Assembly: GCF_000006945.2 (NCBI RefSeq)
Contig: NC_003197.2
Coordinates: 4,526,001 to 4,590,000, forward strand
Direction: 5' to 3'
Source: Salmonella enterica subsp. enterica serovar Typhimurium str. LT2
Lineage (GTDB): Bacteria > Pseudomonadota > Gammaproteobacteria > Enterobacterales > Enterobacteriaceae
DNA: 64,000 nucleotides
The translations under genes were made by a program, and so were the position numbers. The notes beneath the pieces were generated by a model. The model was not told where the DNA came from. It did not search any database and was given only the letters and a program-made list of their open reading frames with translations. Of this stretch, positions 17,853 through 25,895 are shown one piece after another. Numbering within the stretch: position 1 is the first letter of the stretch; every line of letters starts with the position of its first letter.

Positions 17853-19283
17853 ATGAGCATCTCTCTGACAACAAAGCTGAGTTACGGGTTCGGTGCGTTT
17901 GGTAAGGATTTCGCCATCGGCATTGTGTATATGTACCTGATGTATTACTACACCGATGTGGTGGGACTTTCGGTCGGCCTCGTCGGCACCCTCTTTCTGG
18001 TCGCGCGAATCTGGGATGCGATAAACGATCCCATCATGGGCTGGATTGTCAACGCCACGCGTTCGCGGTGGGGGAAATTTAAGCCGTGGATATTGATCGG
18101 CACCTTAACCAATTCGCTGGTGCTTTTCCTGCTGTTCAGCGCCCATCTTTTTGAGGGAACCGCGCAGGTTGTATTTGTCTGCGTAACCTACATCCTGTGG
18201 GGCATGACGTATACCATTATGGATATCCCATTTTGGTCGCTGGTACCGACTATTACGCTTGATAAGCGAGAACGCGAACAACTGGTGCCGTTCCCGCGTT
18301 TCTTCGCCAGTCTGGCTGGCTTCGTCACTGCCGGTATAACGCTGCCGTTTGTGAGCTATGTTGGCGGGGCGGATCGTGGGTTCGGCTTTCAGATGTTTAC
18401 GCTGGTACTGATTGCGTTCTTTATCGCCTCGACTATCGTGACATTACGCAACGTACATGAGGTGTACTCCTCCGACAACGGTGTAACGGCAGGCCGCCCA
18501 CATCTGACGTTAAAAACGATCGTTGGATTGATATACAAAAACGATCAGCTCTCTTGCCTGTTGGGAATGGCGCTGGCGTATAACATTGCCTCCAATATTA
18601 TCAATGGCTTTGCGATCTACTACTTCACCTATGTGATTGGCGATGCCGATCTTTTTCCCTATTACCTTTCTTACGCCGGCGCGGCGAATCTGCTGACGCT
18701 GATTGTCTTCCCCCGGCTGGTGAAAATGTTATCGCGGCGGATATTGTGGGCGGGCGCCTCCGTGATGCCCGTTCTGAGTTGCGCAGGGCTCTTCGCGATG
18801 GCGTTGGCGGATATCCATAATGCCGCTTTAATCGTGGCGGCGGGTATTTTCCTGAATATCGGGACCGCGCTCTTTTGGGTGCTTCAGGTGATCATGGTGG
18901 CGGATACGGTCGATTATGGGGAATTTAAGCTCAATATTCGCTGCGAGAGTATCGCTTATTCCGTACAGACGATGGTTGTGAAGGGCGGCTCGGCGTTTGC
19001 GGCGTTCTTTATCGCTCTGGTGCTGGGGCTGATTGGCTACACGCCGAACGTGGCGCAGTCTGCGCAAACCCTGCAGGGGATGCAGTTTATTATGATTGTC
19101 CTGCCGGTACTGTTTTTCATGATGACGTTGGTTCTCTACTTCCGCTACTACCGTTTGAACGGCGATATGCTGCGCAAGATTCAGATCCACCTGCTGGATA
19201 AATACCGGAAAACGCCGCCATTCGTCGAACAGCCGGATAGCCCGGCGATTTCTGTGGTAGCGACCAGCGATGTAAAAGCGTGA
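17853..19283 (+). CDS. melB: Melibiose:Na+ (Li+, H+) symporter MelB
   Basis: GPH-family MFS transporter, 476 residues, 12 membrane segments. The cation site acids D55 and D59 lie in ARIWDAINDP, and D19 for sugar binding is in GAFGKDFAIG. It imports melibiose for MelA. The gap after melA holds GGTAACAGCGACCCGG-type leader sequence with a weak ribosome site. It is convergent with fumB. Confidence 0.97.
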   Translation: MSISLTTKLSYGFGAFGKDFAIGIVYMYLMYYYTDVVGLSVGLVGTLFLVARIWDAINDPIMGWIVNATRSRWGKFKPWILIGTLTNSLVLFLLFSAHLFEGTAQVVFVCVTYILWGMTYTIMDIPFWSLVPTITLDKREREQLVPFPRFFASLAGFVTAGITLPFVSYVGGADRGFGFQMFTLVLIAFFIASTIVTLRNVHEVYSSDNGVTAGRPHLTLKTIVGLIYKNDQLSCLLGMALAYNIASNIINGFAIYYFTYVIGDADLFPYYLSYAGAANLLTLIVFPRLVKMLSRRILWAGASVMPVLSCAGLFAMALADIHNAALIVAAGIFLNIGTALFWVLQVIMVADTVDYGEFKLNIRCESIAYSVQTMVVKGGSAFAAFFIALVLGLIGYTPNVAQSAQTLQGMQFIMIVLPVLFFMMTLVLYFRYYRLNGDMLRKIQIHLLDKYRKTPPFVEQPDSPAISVVATSDVKA

Positions 19284-19298
19284 GCATGGTCTCTCGTG

Positions 19299-19336
19299 CA
19301 GGCCGGATAAGCCGGATAAGCGTAGCGCCATCCGGC
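19299..19336. repeat. REP element between convergent melB and fumB
   Basis: GGCCGGATAAGCCGGATAAGC followed by GTAGCGCCATCCGGC is a classic REP palindrome. It is placed where two convergent transcripts end. Confidence 0.8.
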
Positions 19337-19352
19337 AATTAACCGATAACGC

Positions 19353-19373
19353 GGCCCGGGAGAACGCCGGGCC
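19353..19373. terminator. GC-rich hairpin at the fumB 3' end
   Basis: GGCCCGG/CCGGGCC arms with a 7-base loop, 8 bases past the fumB stop on the minus strand. No clear U-run. Confidence 0.4.
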
Positions 19374-19380
19374 TGCCAGG

Positions 19381-21027
19381 TTATTTCGCGCAGTTAGCGC
19401 ACTGTTTGCTGACAATCTGCTGGAAGAAATCGTTGCCTTTGTCATCCACCAGGATAAAGGCCGGGAAATCTTCTACTTCAATTTTCCAGATAGCTTCCAT
19501 GCCGAGTTCCGGATACTCGACGCACTCCAGATGCTTAATGCTCTGCTGTGCCAGTACCGCCGCCGGGCCGCCGATACTGCCCAAATAAAAGCCGCCATGT
19601 TTTTTACAGGCATCCGTGACCTGCTGACTACGGTTGCCTTTCGCCAGCATGATCATACTGCCGCCGTGGGATTGCAGCAGATCGACATAAGAGTCCATTC
19701 GGCCTGCGGTGGTGGGGCCTAATGAGCCAGATGGATAACCTGCCGGGGTTTTTGCCGGACCTGCGTAATAGATGGGATGGTCTTTAATATACTGCGGCAG
19801 GTCTTCGCCGGATTCAATACGCTCTTTTAGCTTCGCGTGGGCGATATCGCGACCTACGATAATGGTGCCCGTCAGCGACAGACGAGTCGAGACCGGGTAC
19901 TGCGATAGCTGGGCGAGGATCTCTTTCATCGGACGGTTGAGATCGACTTTCACCGCGTCGCCTTCGCCCGCCTGACGCAGCGCTGGCGGAATATACTGGC
20001 CCGGATTGTGTTCCAGTTTTTCGATCCAGATGCCTTCGCGGTTGATTTTCGCTTTGATGTTACGGTCGGCCGAGCAGGAGACGCCCATCCCCACCGGACA
20101 GGAAGCGCCGTGACGCGGCAGGCGAATTACGCGAATATCGTGGGCGAAATATTTCCCGCCGAACTGGGCGCCGAGGCCAAGTTTTTGCGCTTCTTCCAAC
20201 AGTTCCTGTTCCAGGTGGGGATCGCGGAATGCCTGGCCGTGCTCGTTACCTTCCGCCGGCAGCGCGTCGTAATAGTGGGTGCTGGCGAGCTTAACGGTTT
20301 TCAGCGTGCTTTCCGCCGAGGTGCCGCCAATGACAAAGGCGATATGGTATGGCGGACAGGCCGCGGTGCCCAGCGTGCGCATTTTCTCAACGAGGAAGTT
20401 TTTCAGCTTGCCTGGGGTGAGCAGCGCTTTGGTCTCCTGATAGAGATACGTTTTGTTTGCTGAACCGCCGCCTTTCGCCACGCAAAGGAACTTGTACTCG
20501 TCGCCATCGACGGCATAGAGATCGATTTGCGCTGGCAGGTTGCTGCCGGTATTGACCTCTTTGTACATATTCAGCGGCGCGTTCTGCGAGTAGCGCAGGT
20601 TATCTTCGATATAGGTATTAAACACGCCTTTGGAGAGCGCGGCTTCATCACCGCCGCCCGTCCAGACGCGTTGGCCTTTTTTACCCATGATAATCGCCGT
20701 GCCGGTATCCTGGCAGGTCGGCAGAATGCCTTTGGCGGCGATCTCGGAGTTTCTCAGGAATTGCAACGCCACATATTTGTCGTTTTCGCTGGCTTCGGGG
20801 TCATGGAGAATGGCGGCGACTTGCTGCTGGTGTTCAGGACGGAGCATAAAAGACGCATCATGGAAGGCCTGTTGAGCCAGCAACGTTAACGCCTGCGGCT
20901 CAACGTTGAGGATAGATTCTCCATTGAATTCACTGACGCTGACATAATCGGAGGTGAGCAGATAATACTCTGTTTTGTCCTCTCCCATCGGGAAAGGCGC
21001 CTGATAGATAAACTCTTTTTTCGACAT
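19381..21027 (-). CDS. fumB: Class I fumarate hydratase, anaerobic (FumB)
   Basis: Oxygen-sensitive [4Fe-4S] fumarase, 548 residues, that converts malate to fumarate for fumarate respiration. The N-terminal alpha domain has Cys ligands such as GILPTCQDTGT. The C-terminal beta domain (after about residue 340) holds TPAGYPSGSLGPTTAGRMD. It follows dcuB with a 95-base gap holding a GC-rich hairpin, so the two are likely co-transcribed. The dcuB linkage marks this as FumB rather than FumA. Confidence 0.95.
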   Translation of the reverse strand: MSKKEFIYQAPFPMGEDKTEYYLLTSDYVSVSEFNGESILNVEPQALTLLAQQAFHDASFMLRPEHQQQVAAILHDPEASENDKYVALQFLRNSEIAAKGILPTCQDTGTAIIMGKKGQRVWTGGGDEAALSKGVFNTYIEDNLRYSQNAPLNMYKEVNTGSNLPAQIDLYAVDGDEYKFLCVAKGGGSANKTYLYQETKALLTPGKLKNFLVEKMRTLGTAACPPYHIAFVIGGTSAESTLKTVKLASTHYYDALPAEGNEHGQAFRDPHLEQELLEEAQKLGLGAQFGGKYFAHDIRVIRLPRHGASCPVGMGVSCSADRNIKAKINREGIWIEKLEHNPGQYIPPALRQAGEGDAVKVDLNRPMKEILAQLSQYPVSTRLSLTGTIIVGRDIAHAKLKERIESGEDLPQYIKDHPIYYAGPAKTPAGYPSGSLGPTTAGRMDSYVDLLQSHGGSMIMLAKGNRSQQVTDACKKHGGFYLGSIGGPAAVLAQQSIKHLECVEYPELGMEAIWKIEVEDFPAFILVDDKGNDFFQQIVSKQCANCAK

Positions 21028-21086
21028 GTGCTTCCAGCCTAATAGTAAGAAAATGTATTAAGAACCTCATGGGCCAGGCTCTAAGT

Positions 21087-21116
21087 CGCGCGCCGCGCAT
21101 AACCGGGCGGCGCGCG
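21087..21116 (-). terminator. GC-rich intercistronic hairpin between dcuB and fumB
   Basis: Perfect 10-bp arms CGCGCGCCGC/GCGGCGCGCG with a 10-base loop and no U-run. It probably attenuates or stabilises the dcuB part of a dcuB-fumB transcript rather than terminating it fully. Confidence 0.5.
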
Positions 21117-21122
21117 CGGCCA

Positions 21123-22463
21123 TTACAGGAATCCGTACATTGCGGCAAAGATCCAGCCAAAGACGCAGGAGACGCTCACGCCAATCAAACCCGGCAGAAT
21201 GAAGCTGTGGTTAATGACGAAGCGGCCAATACGGGTTGTGCCGGAACGGTCAAACTGAATCGCCGCCAGATCGCTTGGGTAGGTCGGCAGGATATAGTAG
21301 CCATAACATGCCGGCGCAGAGGCCACGATATACGCCGGATCGACACCGATAGCCAGCGCGACGGGAACAATCGCCGCCAGCGCCGCTGCCTGGGAGTTAA
21401 CAAACTTGGAGACCAGCAGCAGAACGATGGCGTAGGCCCACGGATACTCTTTGACCATTTCGCCCAGCACGCCCTGAATTTCCGACATATGCGCGCCGAA
21501 CATGGTTTCCGCCATCCAGGCGATCCCGTATACCGCGACAATCGCAATCATACCGGAACGAAAAACTTCGTTTTTTGAGATAGACGCAGGATTGGTTTTG
21601 GTCAGGATGATAATGAGCGCCCCGGTCAGCAGCATAAACATCTGAATGACCAGCACCATCGACAACGGTTTGCCGCCGAAGGTTGGACGTAAGTCGGAGT
21701 CCGCGCCCAGGAGAGCGACCACGGCAATCGCCGCCAGGAAGATCCACATCGCCAGCCAGTTGCTTTTCGGCAGTTTTTTATCCAGCAGCGTCGCGGTATC
21801 GCCGTACACGTACTGACGGTTTTCCGGTACGGAAATAAATTTCTGAAACGCTTCGTCTTTATCCAGATCTTTACCGCGGAACCAACTAAAAATACCGATT
21901 GCCAGGATACCGAGCAGGGTAGACGGGATGGTGATCGACAGCAGATCGAGGAACTCCAGATGTTTTCCGTCAAATGTCACGTTGCCCAGCATCGCTACCA
22001 GAGAAACCACGGCGACGGAAACCGGACTGGCGATGATGCCCATTTGCGCGCCGATAGAACTGGCCGCCATTGGACGTTCCGGACGGATATTATTCTTGAT
22101 CGCCACGTCATAGATAATCGGCAAAATGGTGTAGACCACGTGGCCTGTCCCACACAGAATCGTCAGGGTACAGGTGACGAACGGCGCCACAATAGAGACG
22201 TATTTGGGGTTGCGACGCAGCAGCTTTTCGGCAATCTGCAGCATCACATCCAGCCCGCCTGACGCCTGCAACGTCGCCGACGCGGCGACTACCGCGATAA
22301 TGACCAGCATTACGTCAACGGGCGGTTTGCCTGGCTGGAGATGGAAAACAAACACCAGAATGACCAGACCGATACCGCCCAACAACCCGAGCGCGATCCC
22401 GCCCTTTCGGGCACCATAAAACAGACATATTAATATTATGAGAAGCTGTATACTAAATAACAT
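21123..22463 (-). CDS. dcuB: Anaerobic C4-dicarboxylate antiporter DcuB
   Basis: Fumarate/succinate exchanger, 446 residues, many membrane helices, Dcu family. It imports fumarate, malate or aspartate and exports succinate during fumarate respiration, and also acts as co-sensor with DcuS. The N-terminus MLFSIQLLIILICLFYGARKG matches the family; AGGAT lies about 10 bases before the start. Regulation by FNR, CRP, NarL and DcuR is established for the E. coli gene. The long upstream region here has a CRP site. Confidence 0.96.
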   Translation of the reverse strand: MLFSIQLLIILICLFYGARKGGIALGLLGGIGLVILVFVFHLQPGKPPVDVMLVIIAVVAASATLQASGGLDVMLQIAEKLLRRNPKYVSIVAPFVTCTLTILCGTGHVVYTILPIIYDVAIKNNIRPERPMAASSIGAQMGIIASPVSVAVVSLVAMLGNVTFDGKHLEFLDLLSITIPSTLLGILAIGIFSWFRGKDLDKDEAFQKFISVPENRQYVYGDTATLLDKKLPKSNWLAMWIFLAAIAVVALLGADSDLRPTFGGKPLSMVLVIQMFMLLTGALIIILTKTNPASISKNEVFRSGMIAIVAVYGIAWMAETMFGAHMSEIQGVLGEMVKEYPWAYAIVLLLVSKFVNSQAAALAAIVPVALAIGVDPAYIVASAPACYGYYILPTYPSDLAAIQFDRSGTTRIGRFVINHSFILPGLIGVSVSCVFGWIFAAMYGFL

Positions 22464-22791
22464 TTTTATTTATCCTCGCGATAAACCCAGTCAATTTTGA
22501 TAAATGGATCACAGCCATCTTCTGATTTTTGTGAATGAGCATCAGGAAATGGCGAATATTCAATGCGCCAGTGGCGACGATTAACGATTAAGCTTTTTAC
22601 AGAGTTGCTTTAAGTAATTATTTTCTTGCGATGGTGATGTTCAGAGGGGAGTACCCTCTGGCGATGGGCAGGTGGAGTCAGCGAGAGCAGTAAATTATGA
22701 TTTGTCTGTTTTAAAAACAGGCGTTTATTATTTGATTTTTGTGTCTCGCCATCAGGTAAATCACGAGATAAATCGAACAGCATGTGACTTA

Positions 22792-22807
22792 TGTGATCAT
22801 TGTCACG
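22792..22807 (-). promoter_or_regulatory. CRP-type site upstream of dcuB
   Basis: TGTGATCATTGTCACG fits TGTGA-N6-TCACA with one mismatch. It lies about 330 bases upstream of dcuB. CRP activation of dcuB is established, but this site is far upstream, so direct use is uncertain. Confidence 0.5.
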
Positions 22808-23016
22808 CCATTTTTTTAAATTATTAGTATGGCGTGTGGAGACGCGTATCTGCTCACCAATATACGTATTGTCCATAGGCGTAGCACAAGCTCCATTGCT
22901 ACAAACATAATTTTATTTAAGTGTCAGGAAAATTCCGGACAAATCCCTTTTTTAATAAAAATACACACTCTCGGCATGGGATAATACTTAATTAACTTTT
23001 GTTAGCGTTTTGAAAT

Positions 23017-23037
23017 TAAAAACAGCGCAGAGCGCTG
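23017..23037 (-). terminator. Terminator downstream of dcuSR
   Basis: On the minus strand CAGCGC-TCT-GCGCTG is followed by TTTTTAATTT. It lies about 155 bases past the dcuR stop. Confidence 0.6.
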
Positions 23038-23192
23038 TAATAATAGAAAATAACGTTAACAGGCCTGGGGTGAGTATATTTGATCTGACACAATTTCCCA
23101 GGTTTGTTATTAATGTGATAGCGTTTTTATTGGCATTGTTATAATAAATGTTACCAGGATATAACGCTTCGCGTCGGCTTTATGCGGTATCC

Positions 23193-23912
23193 TTACTGAC
23201 AATATTGTTTCAGTAAAGAGTAATGTTCCGGCTGAACGCGGTAGCGGTAAACCGGCCTGCCGGTCACGCCGTAATGAATACTGGTAAACAAGATATGGCA
23301 ATTTACCAGCCAGATGAGATATTTACGGCAGGAGACGCGTGAGATATTCACTTCGTTGGCCAACTCGTCGGTAGAAAATTCCTGCTCCTGATGCGCATCA
23401 ATCCACTGGCATAAGGTGCGTAGCGTTTGCTGCGTCAGCCCTTTTGGTAGCCGACGAGGCTCCTGCTCGCTGGATGAATTACCGTGAATGAGCAGGTCAA
23501 GCTCAGACTGTTCGTAATACTGGCGTTTTTCCATCGCCGTTTTCTTACGTAGCCAACCGGTCAACGCTTCTTCAAAGCGCGTGGCCTGAAAAGGCTTGAT
23601 CAGATAATCCACCACGCCGTAGTGAAGCGAATCTTTAATGGTGGCGGCGTCAGCGGCAGAAGAAATGACAATAACGTCGCTTTTGCAGCCTGCGCTGTGC
23701 AGGACAGGCAGCAGATCCAATCCGTTTTCCTGCTGCATATAGATATCCAGCAGGATTAGGTCAATGTGATTTTCACTGTTGAAGATAAACTCTTTCGCTT
23801 TTTCCAGCGTCGAAGCGGTTCCACAACAATGAAAACCGGAGATTTGCGCGACATAGCGGCGATTTAACTCCGCGACCATCGCATCGTCATCGACAATTAA
23901 TACATTGATCAT
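23193..23912 (-). CDS. dcuR: Response regulator DcuR
   Basis: CitB-type regulator, 239 residues, of the C4-dicarboxylate two-component system. Receiver acids D8-D10, phospho-acceptor D56 (LILLDIYMQ) and the VVDYLIKPF lysine are present. The C-terminal helix-turn-helix covers about residues 170-200 (ELANEVNISRVSCRKYL). It activates dcuB, fumB and frdABCD. It overlaps dcuS by 4 bases, a coupled operon. Confidence 0.96.
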   Translation of the reverse strand: MINVLIVDDDAMVAELNRRYVAQISGFHCCGTASTLEKAKEFIFNSENHIDLILLDIYMQQENGLDLLPVLHSAGCKSDVIVISSAADAATIKDSLHYGVVDYLIKPFQATRFEEALTGWLRKKTAMEKRQYYEQSELDLLIHGNSSSEQEPRRLPKGLTQQTLRTLCQWIDAHQEQEFSTDELANEVNISRVSCRKYLIWLVNCHILFTSIHYGVTGRPVYRYRVQPEHYSLLKQYCQ

Positions 23913-25540
23913 AGGCTGGTCCTTTTTCCATCCCAGGGTAACTGTACAAAAAATTGTGTGAAGATCCCAGGCTCGGACTCCACGGAAATTACGCCGCCAA
24001 GCGCTTCAACCTGCTGTTTAACCAGCGCTAAACCGACGCCGCGTTCGGCGCCTTTCGACGAGACGCCTTTTTCAAAAATCGCCTCGATGCGCTCAGGTTC
24101 GATACCCGGACCGTCATCGCTCACTTCGCAATGCAGCCAGCCATGACGGTAGTGTAACGAGACGCTGATTTCGCCGCCGGATTCCTGGCTCAACGCTTCC
24201 AGCGCGTTTTCAATCAAATTACCCAGCGCCGTAATCAGCACCGTAACCTGATCTTCATTGTTATTATCCGGTAACTGGCTGTCGCTGCTTATCACCAGGC
24301 TGTGCCCGAAATCAGAGGCGCGGGTAATCTTACTGAGCAAAAAGCCAGCGATAATCGGCGACTTTATTTTACCCAGCAGCAAACCGATCTCTTCCTGATA
24401 GTTATTGGCCGTCTTGATAATATACGCTTCAAGCTGCTTATAACTCTTCAGGTGCAATAATCCCAGAATCACATGTAATTTGTTCATGAATTCGTGGGAT
24501 CGTTCACGGAGCGCATCCGCGTAGTTCACCATCCCGTCCAACCGCTGCATCAGTTGGCGAACTTCTGTTTTATCCCTGAAGGTGGATATCGCGCCGATAA
24601 TTTCGCCATTGCTGCGCACCGGAACGGTATTCACCAGCAGCAGGCGGCCTTTGACGATGATCTCTTCATCGCGGCGCGGCGTACCGTCACGCAACACTTC
24701 GCTAATGTCCACCACCTGCGACCAGGCATGACTCAGGGTGGATAATCTGGCGTCATCCTGCGTTTTTCGATAATCGAGCAGCGCCTGCGCCGCATGGTTA
24801 ATCAACGTGACTTCGCCGCTATCATCCACGGCGATAACGCCCTCTTTGATTGACTGCAGCATCGCCTGGCGTTGTTCAAACAGGGTTGAGATCTCATAGG
24901 GTTCGAGGCCAAACAGGATACGTTTCAGCACCTTGACCAGCGCATACGTGCCTAATAACCCCACCAGAGCGCCGAACAGAATGGACCAGATAATACTGCC
25001 GCGGCTATTGTTGATCTGCTGCGTAACGTGACTGAGTTCCAGGCCAATCGCTACCACGCCGATCTGCCGGTGGTGTTCATCATAAACCGGTGTGAAAACG
25101 CGCAGCGCTTTGGCAAGAAAGCCGCGATTAATGGCAACGTTTTCCTTTCCCTGCAGCGCGAGCAGAATGTCATCGCCTTTGAACGGTTGGCCGATTCGCT
25201 GCGTTTCTGGGTGCGAATAACGGATGCCCTGCATGTTGGTCACCACAATAAACAAAAAGCCATTATGCTGGCTCACCGCTTCGGCGAGCGTCTGAATGCC
25301 GCTTTCCGCAGGCGGTTTTTTCAGCCCCTCGCGAACTGCCGGAGAGTCCGCCAGCGAGCGAGCCACCGCCAGCGCTTTATCTGCCAGCGCGTCGCGCGTC
25401 ATGCTGCTGATTTGCGAAAAATAGATCAGATGGACCACAACGAGCACCGAAAACAAAACGGCGCTGACCATCAGAATGACGGTAGTGCCGAGTTTCATGG
25501 GGCGTTTGCGTAACGCCCGGCATGGCAGGGAGTGTTTCAT
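23909..25540 (-). CDS. dcuS: Sensor histidine kinase DcuS
   Basis: Membrane sensor of external fumarate, succinate and other C4-dicarboxylates, 543 residues. Transmembrane segments at about 20-42 and 181-203 enclose a periplasmic PAS (PASP) domain. A cytoplasmic PAS domain (about 212-320) follows, then the H-box H349 in RERSHEFMNKLHVI and the ATPase motifs NLIENALEAL, DDGPGI and GVGLALVKQQV. It phosphorylates DcuR and works with DcuB as co-sensor. Confidence 0.96.
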   Translation of the reverse strand: MKHSLPCRALRKRPMKLGTTVILMVSAVLFSVLVVVHLIYFSQISSMTRDALADKALAVARSLADSPAVREGLKKPPAESGIQTLAEAVSQHNGFLFIVVTNMQGIRYSHPETQRIGQPFKGDDILLALQGKENVAINRGFLAKALRVFTPVYDEHHRQIGVVAIGLELSHVTQQINNSRGSIIWSILFGALVGLLGTYALVKVLKRILFGLEPYEISTLFEQRQAMLQSIKEGVIAVDDSGEVTLINHAAQALLDYRKTQDDARLSTLSHAWSQVVDISEVLRDGTPRRDEEIIVKGRLLLVNTVPVRSNGEIIGAISTFRDKTEVRQLMQRLDGMVNYADALRERSHEFMNKLHVILGLLHLKSYKQLEAYIIKTANNYQEEIGLLLGKIKSPIIAGFLLSKITRASDFGHSLVISSDSQLPDNNNEDQVTVLITALGNLIENALEALSQESGGEISVSLHYRHGWLHCEVSDDGPGIEPERIEAIFEKGVSSKGAERGVGLALVKQQVEALGGVISVESEPGIFTQFFVQLPWDGKRTSL

Positions 25541-25895
25541 AGTGGACCTGAGCGGACGAATCGTAAGGTTATTATCCCTGATGAGGCGTCTAATTCAAAG
25601 GCATAGGCGATGTTGCTCCAGTGTTGAAAAGCCCGTCTTGCCTTGCAGGGCGCGCTACCTGCTCATGTCGTTAATTAATATCGCCGGATACCGTGATGGG
25701 TAATTTATTTTCATCAGAATTACATAAAATAATTTTTCATTAATTTTTATAATAACGTATGCGGTATCACATTTTATTTTTACTGACGTTCAGAATGCGT
25801 TTGATCACAATCAATCAGCGCTAATATTTAATCTATTATGATTAGTTTTCATTACATATTATTAATAATTATGGAAGCAATGTGAGAAATAAAAA
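25541..25895. promoter_or_regulatory. Divergent dcuS / molybdoenzyme operon control region
   Basis: 355 bases without a gene. It holds a perfect FNR box at 25801-25814 and an AT-rich -10 region (TATTAT, 25834-25839) correctly placed for anaerobic transcription of the operon that follows. Confidence 0.7.
25801..25814 (+). promoter_or_regulatory. FNR box upstream of the DmsABC-like operon
   Basis: TTGATCACAATCAA is an exact match to TTGAT-N4-ATCAA. The centre is about 41 bases before the predicted start of transcription given the TATTAT at 25834-25839, the class II activator position. Confidence 0.88.

Larger units (their letters stand above)
22464..23192. other. dcuB control region and dcuR 3' flank
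   Basis: About 730 AT-rich bases. It contains a CRP-type site at 22792-22807 and a dcuR-side terminator at 23017-23037. An 88-codon minus-strand frame (22610-22876) spans the CRP site, has no clear ribosome site or recognisable motif, and I do not call it a gene. Confidence 0.55.

Noticed and set aside
22610..22876. 88-codon minus-strand frame upstream of dcuB
   Set aside because: No ribosome site or recognisable domain, and it overlaps a CRP-type site in a control region.
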